A DNA stretch of 64,000 bases, from assembly GCA_003024785.1 (NCBI GenBank), contig PUQB01000031.1, positions 310,001 to 374,000 of the forward strand, written 5' to 3'. Shown piece after piece: positions 34,161-46,700 of this stretch. The position numbers and the translations under genes are program-made. The stretch comes from Selaginella tamariscina (Eukaryota > Streptophyta > Lycopodiopsida > Selaginellales > Selaginellaceae). The first letter of the stretch is position 1. The number at the start of each line of letters is the position of its first letter. The notes under the pieces are model-generated. The model was not told the origin of the DNA, did no database searches, and saw only the letters and a list, made by a program, of their open reading frames with translations.

Positions 34161-35655
34161 TCAGTTTCTTTCCTGGGTTGTTGGCCAAAACCTCTTGGCC
34201 AGCTCGTGCTTTCTCGGTGCTTTCTTCTTGGCTCGTTTTTCTAGCTCCTTCTCCCTCTTCTCCGCTTCTTTCTTCATAGCTTCATTCTTACTGTTCGCCA
34301 GAAAATCTGTCACTAGGAGGTATATCACCTGCAAAAGATCAATATGTAAGATGCGTGTGCACTTATGTGCAAAGGTGCTATATACATATATGTGTACACG
34401 TGTATGTATAACGACACTCACAGGCACGTAAAGCGTTAACTGTGAGCCTGGAGGATCACAAAGTCTCTCTCTCTCTCCGTGCATACGTAAAGTTTATAAA
34501 AGAGTGAGCCCATAAAAAGTATCTAAACGAACTCAATGACAATGTGAAGGATAACAGTTACGAATACATTATATATAAGTGATACACACATAATGTATGT
34601 ATGAATGTACACATATATGTGTACATGGTAGTATAAGGACATCATAGGCACGTAAAGCGTTTAACTATGAGCTGAAGGATCACAAAGGTTCTCTCTCTCT
34701 CTCCACACGCACGCACGTATAATGACACCAATAGGCAGACACTTATATATGTGTGTAGGTATATTGAGATTCTGCGTGCAGCAAGTGTATATTCTGTTAT
34801 CTGCACTTATTTTCACGGGGATGGCTTTGGATTTGTAATATGAACTTTTGCAAGAGTATACTCCACAATCCACATCTAAACACTATATAATGCCTATGTA
34901 GACATACGTCCACACCTTATGAATTGATCCTTTGCATGAGATAAACCTCCTTATATGCATGCACACACACACACACAACACACACACACACACATACATA
35001 CATACATATATATACATGTATATGTACATACATACATGTGTGTGTGTGTGTGTGTGCATACGTGCAGTTTATAAAGGAATGATTCATATCTCAAGATATC
35101 ACCAAATATACCATGAAATGCCACAAACTTAATGACAATGTGGAGTGTTACATACATATATATAAGATATACATACAATGAATGATATATATACATATAC
35201 AAAGTTCATCAAAGAAAACAGAATATCTTTACCAGGGCTTAATGATAATGTGAGAAAACAATTATGAATACATACACACATTATAATGTACACACACATA
35301 ACGTACTCCAGCAGTGAGCAGAGTGAGCCCCAATGCAGCGGCAGTAAATAACAAAGTGAGTACATTATCCGAGAGCGAATTGGTGGCAGCAGCGTCCTGT
35401 TAACAGCAGCGGCAAGATTATCCTCGTCAGCTGCAAACGCCTCGGAGAACACAGAAATTCATCCAAGAGAACTGCTTCAACAACAGCAGGCAGTCCATTT
35501 CGACCCAATTCCCAACTATATCCATTCAAATCCTGCTTGCTACATTTTAGCGAATTTACACGCGCATTCTGAGAACCTATTCCAATCCTCGCTATCGGTC
35601 CCCCATTTTGCTGTAGAATCCCGCAGGGCGCCCTGCGCAACACCAAAGCTCTGCA
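34161..35655 (-). CDS. Small single-pass membrane protein with a basic coiled-coil tail (family not recognised)
   Basis: Two minus-strand exons are well supported. 35396-35307 encodes NSLSDNVLTLLFTAAALGLT followed by LLTAG, a membrane segment, and ends at a good donor GGA|GTACGT. 34328-34161 continues VIYLLVTDFLANSKNEAM and a Lys/Glu coiled coil ending KHELAKRFWPTTQERN. Upstream, 35655-35400 shows transit-like coding text (start MQSFGVAQGALRDSTAKW, later SVFSEAFAADEDNLAAAVN), but in at least three frames, so the N-terminal exon is unresolved or damaged. A plastid or other organelle membrane location is a guess. The intron holds a direct duplication (AGGCACGTAAAGCGT near 34430 and 34647). Confidence 0.5.
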
Positions 35656-35740
35656 TTCCGATGAACCCTAAAAACAGGGCCCTCTGATAAGGATAAGTTA
35701 GGGTTAGGGTTATTTAATTGAAAAACCCTAAACCCTAAGA
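35656..35740 (-). promoter_or_regulatory. Telo-box-rich promoter
   Basis: Both AACCCTAAA/AAACCCTAAACCCTAA and its reverse TTAGGGTTAGGGTT lie within 85 bp directly upstream of the minus-strand membrane-protein gene, a typical plant core-promoter arrangement. Confidence 0.45.
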
Positions 35741-35796
35741 ATATATAAAGTATACTTTATATATTTAAATAGTATAATAAAAGTTTAATTTAATAT

Positions 35797-35955
35797 TGTG
35801 AGAGCTCGGAATATAGAAATGTGTATATCCATTAGTTCAGAAACCCTAACTTATATACAAGAGCGAGTGGTCCAGATTGAATCCAATCCGACGGCTATCA
35901 AAATCCACTACGCTAATAATAGTATGTGCCATGCAGCCGTACACGTGATCTTACA
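35797..35955 (-). repeat. Element B 3' LTR
   Basis: 159-bp copy, lacking one base at two places relative to 40502-40662. Confidence 0.93.
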
Positions 35956-35987
35956 TCATCCCCTCCTCTCGGAAGGGTGTAAGTTGG

Positions 35988-38874
35988 TTAGGGTTCTCTT
36001 GTAGACGGGCCCGGATCTGGAGGAACATCAGGAGGAGGCACTGGTGGATCTATAGGCACAACTTGTTCCCGTTGCACAAAATGCTTCAACCGTTGTACAT
36101 GTACAATCTCCGGAGGATCGGGTTGAATGTCGTGCCGAACCTCATAAACCTGTGGTCCTACTTGCCGTAACACTCGATACGGTCCTTTCCATTGAGGAAG
36201 GAGACTCTTAGCTAAACCACGTACCGTAAGCTTGGGAAAACGAACCAACACCAGTTCATCAACCTTGTACTCCGCAGGAGGACGATGATGCGAGTTGTAC
36301 CGTTGTTGTTGTCCTACTTGTACGCGGCCCAAGTGTTCTGCTGACTCCGCACGAACCAATGGAAGGATGCTTGTCAGATACCGATCCCATGACCTAGCAT
36401 CAGCAGCTCGCGGTAACCGAGACGGCAAACCCAACTCCGTTGGCAACACCGGGTCATGACCATACAAAAGCTTATATGGAGAAGTACCAATGGAACTTTG
36501 AACTCCAGTGACATAAGCATATCGGAGAGACGGCAGATAACCATCCCAATCTGAATGTTGAAAGTTCACATACTTTGCGATCATCCCCTTGAAGGTTCTA
36601 ACAAGCCGTTCCACTAAACCATCTGTCTGAGGATGATAAGCACTTGTGAAAGTGTGGCGTATCCCTAATCGAGATGTCAAAACATGAAATGCCTCAGCCA
36701 TAAATGCGGGACCATTATCCGAGAGAATTCGCTCCGGACAAGAATGCTGAAACACGACCCGATTCAGGAGAAACTGACCAACAGCAGAAGCAGTCGCACT
36801 AGCAAGAGCACCAACTTCTACCCAACGAGTTAGGTAATCAGAAGCAATAATAACGTACTCGTTACCAGCAGTTGACCGCGGAAAAGGTCCCATCAAATCA
36901 AATGCCACCAATTCAAACGGACGAGAAACTGCAATTGACTCCAACCGTCCTTCCGAAGCACATGGGGGAGTATTGCGAGCTTGGCACCACACACAACTAC
37001 GCACATACCGAATCACATCTCCTCGCAACTCCGGCCAATAGAAAGATCTGCGCAGCTTCTCCATCACCCGACGATGTCCCATGTGCCCGCCAAGAATAGG
37101 AGAGTCATGGTAAGCATGGAGGAAGCGTGGAATGAAGATTGAAGGTACCACCAACCGCAAAGGATCATCTGGATCAGTTCCCACAAAATAAAGAAGGTCA
37201 TCCTGAAGGCGATACTGTGAATGTAAATGCCTGAAAGGCAAGTCATCAGTAAGTGATGCAGGATTCTCAAACCCATCACGAAGCCTTCGAATCCACGGCT
37301 CAACCTTTTGAGCTTCCCGAACCTCATCCAAAGACGGCAAATCTAACTCTGCATTCTGCGGACACTGAACGTCAAGCACAGCAACTGCTGATGGTACGGA
37401 ATCTTCATCCAAAAAGTCCACTGAAGCTGGAACAACTGGTTCCTCTGGGGCAACAGAAGAGAGAGAAGGTGGAAGAGGAGCCCGAGAAAGAGCATCAGCA
37501 TCAGCCATGGAACTCCCTGGACGATGAACAACTTCAAAGTCGTAAATTTGAAGTTTCAAGGCCCACCGAGCAGTACGCCCAATCAAATTCTTTCGCTTCA
37601 ACAACGAAGTGACTGCTGCATGATCACCTTCCAACAACGTCCGCGAACCATGCAAGTAGGCATGGAGCTTCTCAAAACCCCAAACTGCTGCTAGACACTC
37701 CTTTTCAGTTGTGGAGTAATTCACCTCTGCTGGCTGCAATGTACGGCTGATGTATGCAATGGGATGTCGTTGGCCAGGAACACTTGTACTCTCCTGCATC
37801 AATACACCCCCGAGGCCGATGTTAGAAGCATCTACACGCAAGATGAAAGGACGAGTGTAATCCGGGTACGCCAAAACTGGAGGAGTCGTCAACAACTCTT
37901 TGAGATCTGCAAATGCCTGCTTGCAATCCTTAGACCAAACAAAAGAAGTCATTGACGATTTCAACAACGCGCGCAACGGTGCAGTACGATCTGAAAGATG
38001 ATCCAGAAAACGACCCAGATATTGTACCTTGCCAAGAAAGCGTTGCACATCATTCACACACTTCGGCGTAGGGAACTTCAAAATTGCAACTAGTTTGTCA
38101 GGATCGACTTGCAAACCTTCACGTGAAATGCGATAACCCAGATAAGTGGTGTCCTTTGATCCAAATACACACTTAGATGGCTTCAACTTCAAACCAACTT
38201 CCCGCAGTCGATCCAAAACCTTACGTACATCACCGACATGCTCCTCCCACGTTCCATCTGAATGGATCAAAACATCATCGATGAAATCAGCAGTCACCTC
38301 CGGCATGTCGCAAAGAACCTCATCCATCATACGCTGGAAAGTTGCTGGAGCATTGCTCAAACCGAAAAGGCATCACCAGGAACTCGTACAGGCCAAATGG
38401 TGTTCGAAAAGCAGTCTTGGGAATGTCCATGTCAGCCATCGGAACTTGCCAATATCCAAATGCGAGATCTAACTTGGTGAACCAACGGCTCCGCCCCAGT
38501 CGATCCAAAAGGTCTGCAGTATGAGGAAGTGGGTACACATCTGAGACGGTTACCTCATTTAACGGGCGATAATCAATGCAGAATCGAACGCTCCCATCAG
38601 GCTTCGTCACAAGGTGAGGTTCGCACGCCCAAGGACTTCGAGACTTCCGGATAACACCCTTCTCCAACATCTCTTTGACATTCGCTCGTAAGATCTTGAG
38701 CTCCTTTGGTGATCGACGCCGAACAGGTACCTTGATTGGCCTAGCTTCTCCAGTTGGAATAGGGTGGCGTGTCGCAATCTTGGCCCCAGACGACAAGTCG
38801 AAGTTGAAAAGATCAGCATACTCCTTCTTGAGTTGATCAACAACTACAGCACGACGATCATCTGATGGATCCAA
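35988..38874 (-). pseudogene. Element B pol, one visible frameshift in RT
   Basis: From 38874 the frame reads the RT N-terminus (TRHPIPTGEARPIKVPVRRR, KPDGSVRFCIDYRPLNEVTV, KLDLAFGYWQVP). A single extra base near 38363 shifts it within the MPFGLSNAPATF-type block. The second frame then stays open for 790 codons to 35988: active site ADFIDDVLIHS, RNase H (FILRVDASNIGLGGVL), zinc finger HMGHRRV...CVWC, and integrase D (FDLMGPF), D (LSDNGPAF), E (TDGLVERLVRTF). It ends with a GPY/F module WKGPYRVL and no chromodomain. Apart from the one shift it looks functional. Confidence 0.9.
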
Positions 38875-38879
38875 AGAAG

Positions 38880-40387
38880 AAAAGGAAGAGCATGAAGGGA
38901 AAATGGTTGGAAATAAGGGTGAGACAAAAGTGATGGAAGCAGAGGTGGAAGCAGATGGACGAAGTGGAATAGAAAGTAAGAGGAATGGAAGAAAGACGAG
39001 GGAGAGTCAAACAAGGGGGAGACTTTTCAAAGTCACACTTGGCATGATTGCGAGTTAACCAATCCATATCAAGAATAAGGTGAAAAGCTTGACTCGGCAC
39101 CACCCGCAAAGATTGAAGCTCGAGCTCACAATTCCACACGAACAACAATGTCCACTTCATCCCGCGAACAAGCATGAGTATGTCCGTTGCCGTACAGAAT
39201 GAAGACTGGTTCTACCGCACGACGCAAATGAAGGCTGCAACGTGTAGCAACAGATTGAGAAACAGAGGACAAACTTGAACCTGTATCCACCAACACTGAA
39301 AGGAAAACAGGATGAGGTGTGCGATTGAAACGAGCTTGAAAAGTGAAAACCGGATGATTTGGTGCCGAGTGAACCCCTTGATGATACTTCCCGAAAGAAA
39401 GATGAAGGGGTCACTAATTTATTCGCACGAGGACCCTCCTACTCGTGCGATTCGTCGTTTCCCGGAAGATCCACCGCATCACAACCTTCCACTGCAGCAG
39501 CACCAACCGGACGTTGTTGCCGCCATGGCCTCCATCCTAAAGGGGGACGCCAATCGGGAAACCGTTGACAGCGCCGATACGTGTGTCCAACCTCATCACA
39601 TGCCCAACAACGAATGCACGTCCACGTCCTCGTCCACGGGCCCCACCTTGTGCTGTACACGAGCGGCAACAGCCTCAACCTCCATCGGAGCAGGTCCATC
39701 CCCAACATGGAGTGGAACAAGAGCACGTGAAGGCACAAGTGGGAGAGGTGACGACTCATATCGTTGTGCCAGCCTCAAAGCATCGTCAAGAGTCACTGGA
39801 GCTAGTGCATGCACAAGCCCACAAGGTCTTGACGAAGTGCTGGCCACAACATACCTAACTTGATGCGTTCCGACATGTTAGGTTCTGCACGCAGCAAAAG
39901 GCTTCGAAAGCGAACACCAAACTGCATCACCGACTCAGACGGCTCCTGACGAATACGATGCAACTGCTGAAAAGCATCATCACAGTCGTCCGCATGCCCA
40001 AATGCACGTTTGAAGATCTCTAGAAGAATATTCCAATCACGAGTTGCAACGTCCAGACCATTGTACCACTGCAACGCCGTCCCTTGAAGACAAGTAGGAA
40101 ACTCGCGCAAACACTGAGCACCGTCCCACGAATGATATGTGGCAACCACAGTGAAGTGGTCAAACCAATGGTACACATCATCTCCAGGATTTCCGAAAGA
40201 AATCCGGTCGGACACGGGGGTTTGCAACATGCGTAGGAGGAGTACCCTGGCCTGTGAATGCTGCCATCAACTGAGAATGATTGTTCAATTGCACACGCAT
40301 GGCATCCAACAACTGCATGAGTAACTGCTCCACAGACAAGGGATTTGTCTGTTGTGGATTCATGGATGAAGAAGAGACAAAATCCAC
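38880..40387 (-). pseudogene. Element B gag-protease, frameshifted
   Basis: Starts MDFVSSSSMNPQQTNPLSVE at 40387. The capsid block EFPTCLQGTALQWYNGLDVA follows in another frame near 40120, then a CCHC knuckle CWACDEVGHTYRRC near 39600, and a protease-like FHLILDMDWLTRNHAKCDF near 39085. At least three frame changes are needed. Confidence 0.82.
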
Positions 40388-40501
40388 AAGAAAGGAATAG
40401 ATCTAGACAATGGAAAAGCTAGACCTAAGAAGACAGAGAAAAAAAGACACAAATCCGAGCACTCCGTAGGGACAATTAGAGGTGCCCCTCACCTCCACCA
40501 A

Positions 40502-40662
40502 TGTGAGAGCTCGGAATATAGAAATGTGTATATCCATTAGTTCAGAAACCCTAACTTATATACAAGAGCGAGTGGTCCAGATTGAATCCAATCCGACGGC
40601 TATCAAAATCCACTACGCTAATAATAGTATGTGCACATGCAGCCGTACACGTGGATCTTACA
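40502..40662 (-). repeat. Element B 5' LTR
   Basis: 161-bp copy with TG...CA ends, adjacent to the primer-site-like TTGGTGGAGG on the coding strand. Confidence 0.93.
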
Positions 40663-41032
40663 ATATTTATTAAGAATATGTAATAAAATATTAATAAAAT
40701 TTCATTGTGTGAATCTTATAATAAAATCTCCTAGACCTTTGTATTTCATACTTAATAACCATTACCATTATATTGTTAATATCGTAATATATTATATAAA
40801 TAAATTTTGTTATAGTAATTAAAGTTTCATATAAGATATATAATATTAATTTATACGAATACACACGCACATATATGTATGTGTGTATATAAATAAATAT
40901 ACAAACACATATACATATACATATATATACGGGTGCAGAAATTTTTCCACAGGTACCTTACCAATCTAGTGTGTGGTGTGTGTGTGTGTTGCGCTTGCGT
41001 GCGTGTGTGTGTGTGAGAGAGAGAATGCGCAA

Positions 41033-43356
41033 ATGGAGGCAAAACATGTTCATATATCGGTTCGGTCAAGCCCCTTAAACTCCCCAAGCCGAGCAAGTTT
41101 GCTTGCTGCACTAAAGCAATGTGGTAAGAAAGGCAACCTCGAACAAGGTAAGACACTCCATCTAAATGCAACTGAGTCCGGCTTAGCAACCAACATATAC
41201 ATAGCCAGCGCTCTTATCACCATGTACAGCAACTGCGGGAGCATGTTTCACGCTCAAGCTGTGTTCGATAACATGCCTTACCGGGACGTCGTCTCGTGGA
41301 ACACACTTATCCTTGGATACGTGGAGAATGGGGAAAGCTCGGTAAGTGTATTTCTATTGTGTTCGGGTTTAACAACAGGTTAACAGGTAGCTATGGAGTT
41401 GTTCATGAGAATGAACTGTGAACCGGACTGTGTTACATACGTTGCTGCACTCAAGGCATGTACAGGGTTACTTAAGCTAGACAGAAAGCTCTGCTTAGAC
41501 AAAGTATTAACTCTTCATACACAAGCAAGAGAGCTCGGATTCGTTTCACGCACGAACGTCTCGAACACGTTGATAGATATGTATAGCAAGTGCGGCAGCA
41601 TGATCCACGCTCGGGGCGTGTTTGAGAACATGACACGCCGGGACGTTGTCTCGTGGACTAGCCTCATACTTGGATACGTGGAGAGTGGGGAAAGCTTGGT
41701 AGCGGTTGAATTCTTCAGAAAGATGGATTGTGAACCGAATTCCTTCACGTTTGTAGCTGCACTTAAGGCGTACACTAACTTAGCTAAACAGGGAGACCGG
41801 CAGCTCTGGTTAATAAAAGGGATGGACATTCATAGACAAGCTACGGAACGTGGGTGTGTTTCGAACAAGTTTGTGGGTAACAGCTTGGTTGAGATGTATA
41901 GTAACTGTAGGAGCATGCTTCAAGCCAGAGGTGTGTTTGATAACATGACTCACCGGGATACTGTTTCTTGGACTAGTCTGATACTTGGATACGTGGACAA
42001 TGGGGAAAGCTCAGTAGCTATGGAGTTATTCAGGAGTATGGATTGTGAGAAGGACTCTGTCACGTTTGTTGCTGCACTCAAGGCTTGCATAGGCTTGGAT
42101 GTGGATCCCCAGCATTGTTTAAAGAACGGGATAGAGATTCATCGACAGGCAAGAGTGCGTGGATATGATACACATATAATAGTAGCAAACACGCTGGTAG
42201 ACATGTACAGTAAGTGTAGGAGTATGAAACTTGCTCGTTCTGTCTTCAACGGGATGTCCCAGCGGAATGTTATCTCATGGAACATTCTCATATCGGGATA
42301 CGTGGAGAATGGGGAAAGCCTGGTAGCTATGGAGTTATTCAACAACATGGACTGTGAACCGGACTGTGTAACATTCGTGGCTGCACTAAAGGCATGTATT
42401 GGTTTAGAGAACGGGATGGAGATACATAGACGAGCCAGAGAGCGTGGATTTGATACAGACAAGTTTGTGGGGAACAACTTGATAGACATGTACAGTAGAT
42501 GCAATAGTATGAACCATGCTCGAGAAGTCTTCGACAGCATGAGCTATCGAGATGTTGTCTCGTGGAACATACTTATCTCGGGATACCTGGAGAATGGGAA
42601 GAGCTTAGTAGCCGTGGATATGTTCACGAAGATGGACGTCGAGCCGGACTCGGTTACATTCGTTGCTACACTCAAGGCGTGTGCGTGTTTAGGGGCGTTA
42701 GAAGTCGGACAGGGAGTAGTACATAGTCACGTCTGCCGGCTCGGGTTAGAGGAGGATCAAGTATTAGCAACTTGTTTAGTGGACTTCTATGGGAAGTGTA
42801 GTAACGTGGCTACTGCTACACATGTTCTGGATGGAATGGAGTGTTTAGATAGTATAGTTTCATGGAATGCGTTGATATCTGGATATAGCTCGTTTGGAGA
42901 TACACCTCGTGTGTTTAGTCTCGTACCGAGAGTGTTAGAGTGCGGGGTACGTATGGACAGTGTGACATTCGGGGCCATTCTTACAGCATGTAGTCGAGCA
43001 GGTACAGTGGACGACGGTAAGAAGTGGTTCATGTTTATGGTCAGGTATGGTATAACACCGAGTTTAGAACATTATCATTGTATAATTGACATGTTGGGGA
43101 GGGCAAACAGGCTGCAGGAAGCACTGTTACTTGTGAAGAGTATGCCTTTTGAGGCTAACTTTGTAGCGTGGATGAGTTTGTTAGGAGCGTGTAGAAATTT
43201 CGATAACTTGGAGGTTGGCAAGGCTGCTTTTGAGAGATTGTTGGCTTGTTGTAAGCAGGATGGTGAGTCAGCTGCTCCGGCTTATGTTTTAATGGGGGAT
43301 ATATACAAGAACTTGGGTATCCAACAAGACTGGGAGCGTATGACCAAAGGTGTGTG

Positions 43357-43387
<31 letters not shown>

Positions 43388-43390
43388 TAG
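41033..43390 (+). CDS. PLS-class pentatricopeptide repeat protein without DYW domain
   Basis: ATG at 41033. Exon 1 ends at 41341 (NGESS), and a 45-nt intron (GTAAGT...AACAG, 41342-41386) joins it to VAMELFMRM. The frame then runs to 43390. The protein, about 770 residues, has very uniform PLS units of roughly 100 residues: MYSKCGSMIHARGVFENM, RRDVVSWTSLILGYVESGES, and FVAALKACIGL. The end resembles E1/E2 (HYHCIIDMLGRANRLQEALL, FVAWMSLLGACRNFDNLEVG, PAYVLMGDIYKNLG). No DYW deaminase domain follows. Such proteins specify C-to-U editing sites in organelle RNA, usually with a DYW partner. After MTK the frame runs into (GT)n(GA)n. A splice from 43350 to 43675 would end the protein DAVHWIR at 43697, which I think more likely. 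Confidence 0.88.
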
Positions 43391-43624
43391 AGAGTCTCGT
43401 GTCAATGCATAAGTGTCTAAATTTACCTGTAAATAAGTTTTGTAGTGTTTACCTGTTCTACAAGTGTTTATAATTAAGTACCATGTGTGTGTGTGTGTGT
43501 GTGTGAGTGAGAGAGAGAGAGAGAGGGAGAGTACATGCATAAGTGTCTACATTTACCTATAAATACCAGGTTTGTATATAATTCAGTGTTTACTTGTTCT
43601 ACAAGTGTTTATAATTAAGCACCA

Positions 43625-43657
<33 letters not shown>

Positions 43658-44432
43658 TTTCATATACTAACAAGATGCAGTGCACTGGATTAGGTGAGTA
43701 GCTCATCTATACATCATCAAGCTTTTCTGGAGATAATGCACGGTACAGTACATGTAAGGATGTCGTAATAGATAAATACACATATATGCCGTGTGGGTCC
43801 ACGTGTGCACATATATTGTAGTATATGCAAAATCATACATATGTATCTGGGCCAAAAGGCATAACCTTTTGGATAGAAGGACAAAAAGAATACTATTTAA
43901 TTTTTAACTGTTCATTGATATTTTGGCATTCAGAGCCCATCATTGTCTATAGTGCGTGTGTGTATTTGTGTGTGTGAGAGAGAGAGAGAGGGAGATGTAT
44001 TTATATACAAATAGTCATACTATTAACCATTAGACATAGTAACATTTTGATATTCAGAGCCCATCATTATCTATAGTGTGTGTCTGTGTGTGTGTGAGAG
44101 AGAGATGTACCTACCTACTTTTCGATACTCCTTATGACATAATGATGAGATAATCAATAGGACACATAAGAACACATGCACACACATCGATATAATTCTT
44201 TAGACGGCAATCTATAGTCAGTGTGTTCACGTGGAAACAAAGCACATATAATATACATATGAGAATCTTCGGAAAATCGCATATCCAGTATATCCTCGTA
44301 AGAAAGTCCTCCCTTTTCGTTGTCGCTACACCTAAACAGTGTACACGTCTTAGATCTACAAAGGAACTCCATATTCTCAGGAATTTATTTTCTAAGCTAT
44401 ACTGTTCTTAGAGAGAGAGAGAGAGAGTAGCT
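43391..44432 (+). repeat. Duplicated (GT)n(GA)n-bounded spacer units
   Basis: ACATTTACCT...GTGTTTACYTGTTCTACAAG then TGTTTATAATTAAG and a (GT)n(GA)n tract occurs at about 43420-43530 and 43550-43660. A second pair, CAGAGCCCATCATT.TCTATAGTG plus (GT)n(GA)n, occurs near 43930-44000 and 44055-44110. No gene seen; 44110-44432 is A/T-rich promoter DNA ending in a GA tract just before the next ATG. Confidence 0.6.
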
Positions 44433-45134
44433 ATGGAGATACAAGATGGAGATGATGGTACGTATGTGGAAAGAATAGGCGTGGCTGTGGCTCCTCATAC
44501 ATACACCCCTATGCACGCTTTGATAAACTGGTGTGTGCATAATGATATCCAACACAGCCACAGAGTGGAGCTTTTATTGGTTCATGTTCGTCCTCCACTC
44601 CGATACATTCCCACTCCAAGTAACTCTCTCTCTCTCTCTCTATCTATCTATCTATATATATATATTGTGTGTGTGTGGGATAATTTGGTTCTGTAGTGGG
44701 AAAAGTGCCGGTCTCCCAAGTGACACCTGCAAAACTCGATGAGCATTTGGCAGTTCATGAAGGAAAAACACAGGAGTTTGCTCAGAATCTGCTCAAGATA
44801 TGCGAGGAAAACAAGGTGCATATCTATATATGTATATAACACACACAATGGGAACAATACATGTCTATATATTTGGTATTATAAACGCAGGGTGTGCATG
44901 TGTGTGTGTGTGTGTATGTGTGTTTGTGTGTGTGTGAGAGAGAGAGAGAACATTTTATCTGTATAGAGATACATACAGTATGTATATAGGAACTAATGAG
45001 GATACAAACAGGTTAAGGCGAGCTTTGTAGTTGTCGAAAGTGATAATATTGCGAAAATGCTCGTGGAACAGATAAGAAAGTACGAGCTTCTTAAGTTCGT
45101 CATAGGCGCACCTGCCCAAGCCTCTTCAAGTAAG

Positions 45135-45191
<57 letters not shown>

Positions 45192-45828
45192 TGCGTCCCA
45201 TTGTGTGTGTGTGTATGTGTATGTGTGTATAATTTAAGCTCTTGCTGCTTAGGATGTCAACAGGGACATCGGAATATGTGCTAAGAAATTCTCCGAACTT
45301 CTGCTCAATAAGATGCATCTCGAAAGCATCTACATTGGTATCATCAAAGAACGCACAAAGGAACTACGCCACCATGTCACAACCGTTAGCCCCACCGAAT
45401 CCCCTCAATACGGTCCTCCCAGGAGATCAAAGTCAAGTATATACATCTCGATCTCCCCAGGCTCACAATCTCCCACAAACACCATGCATGTATGTCTATG
45501 CGTACACACACACGCACACACACACGATGTATGCAGGCTGAAGAACTTGAGAGGCTTAAATGGTTAGTGGAACTATCTACTCAAGAAACGCAACCTACAC
45601 AGTGTGTGTCACAGCTATTAGAGGCCCGATTTCCGTCATATGAAGTCTCGACACCCTCGAACAGTGAGAGCCATGAAACAGGTGAGATAAGTTATGAACC
45701 TCCCCTCAGTGTTCCTCCAAGTATGCATAATGACGAAGAAGATGTTTGTGTCGACACTGATATGCCTCTTGCTATGGAGTCTCCACATTCTACAACTCTA
45801 ACCAATCTGGAAGAACTTAAGGTGAATA

Positions 45829-45871
<43 letters not shown>

Positions 45872-45934
45872 ACTTAAGGTGAATATATAAACATACATGA
45901 TGGTGTGTGCGTGTGTGCGTGTGTGCGTGTGTGC

Positions 45935-45973
<39 letters not shown>

Positions 45974-46666
45974 TGAAAGAATGTAGGCTGCACATGCCGA
46001 AGAGATAGAGGGACTAAGGAGACAGTTGCAAGAAGGAAATCTGAAGGCCAGACAAGTAATAGAAGCAGCAAATGCTGAAGCTGTACGTAACCAGAAAGCT
46101 TGTGAGAAAGCTCTATGGGCCCTGAGAAAGGCACGTGTGTGTGTGTGTGCGCTTGTGTGTGTTAATTAAGAATGTTTATTATAGGCAGAGGAGATGATAC
46201 TTCAGAGAGAACAAGTAGCAGAATCAATGAAGAAAGCATTAGAAGAGGAGAAACAGAAGAGGCAGGAAGCAGAGTACAAGGTGCAAAGCCAATGTACACA
46301 GTTCAGTATTGAAGAACTCAGTGCTATGACGCACAACTTCTCTTTCAGTAACAAAGTAGGAGAAAACGAGTACGGCACTGTGTATAAGGGGAGCCTCCAC
46401 CGTACCGATGTCGCTGTTTGTGTTCTCAATTGGCAAGGGAGGCAGGATTTCCAACATAAGGTGTGTGTGTGTGTGTGTGTGCGTATGTATATACACAACC
46501 ATGTATACCTGTGTGTAGACATCTCTCTCCCTCTCTCCTCTCTCCCTCTCTCCCTCCTCCCTCTCTCCCTCTCCCTCCCTCTCCTCCTCTCTCTCTCTCT
46601 CTCCCCGCCTCTCTTTCCGTCTCTCTCTCTCTCTCTCTCCGTTACCTCTCTTTGCAGTACTCCTTA

Positions 46667-46700
<34 letters not shown>

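Larger units (their letters stand above)
35797..40662 (-). mobile_element. Ty3/gypsy LTR retrotransposon (element B), young
   Basis: A complete 4.87-kb minus-strand element. LTRs at 40502-40662 (5') and 35797-35955 (3') are about 160 bp and differ by only two single-base indels that I can see, so the insertion is recent. ATAT flanks both ends (35793-35796 and 40663-40666). On the coding strand the LTR begins TGTAAGATC and is followed by TTGGTGGAGGTGAGGGG, the same primer-site start as element A. A purine tract GAGAGGAGGGGATGA precedes the 3' LTR. Gag, protease, RT, RNase H and integrase are all present with few breaks. Confidence 0.93.

Noticed and set aside
45230-45263. A frame break between exons 3 and 4 of the U-box gene
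   Set aside because: Using the AG at 45262-45263 as acceptor gives phase agreement (A|GG) and the conserved NSPNFCSI block.
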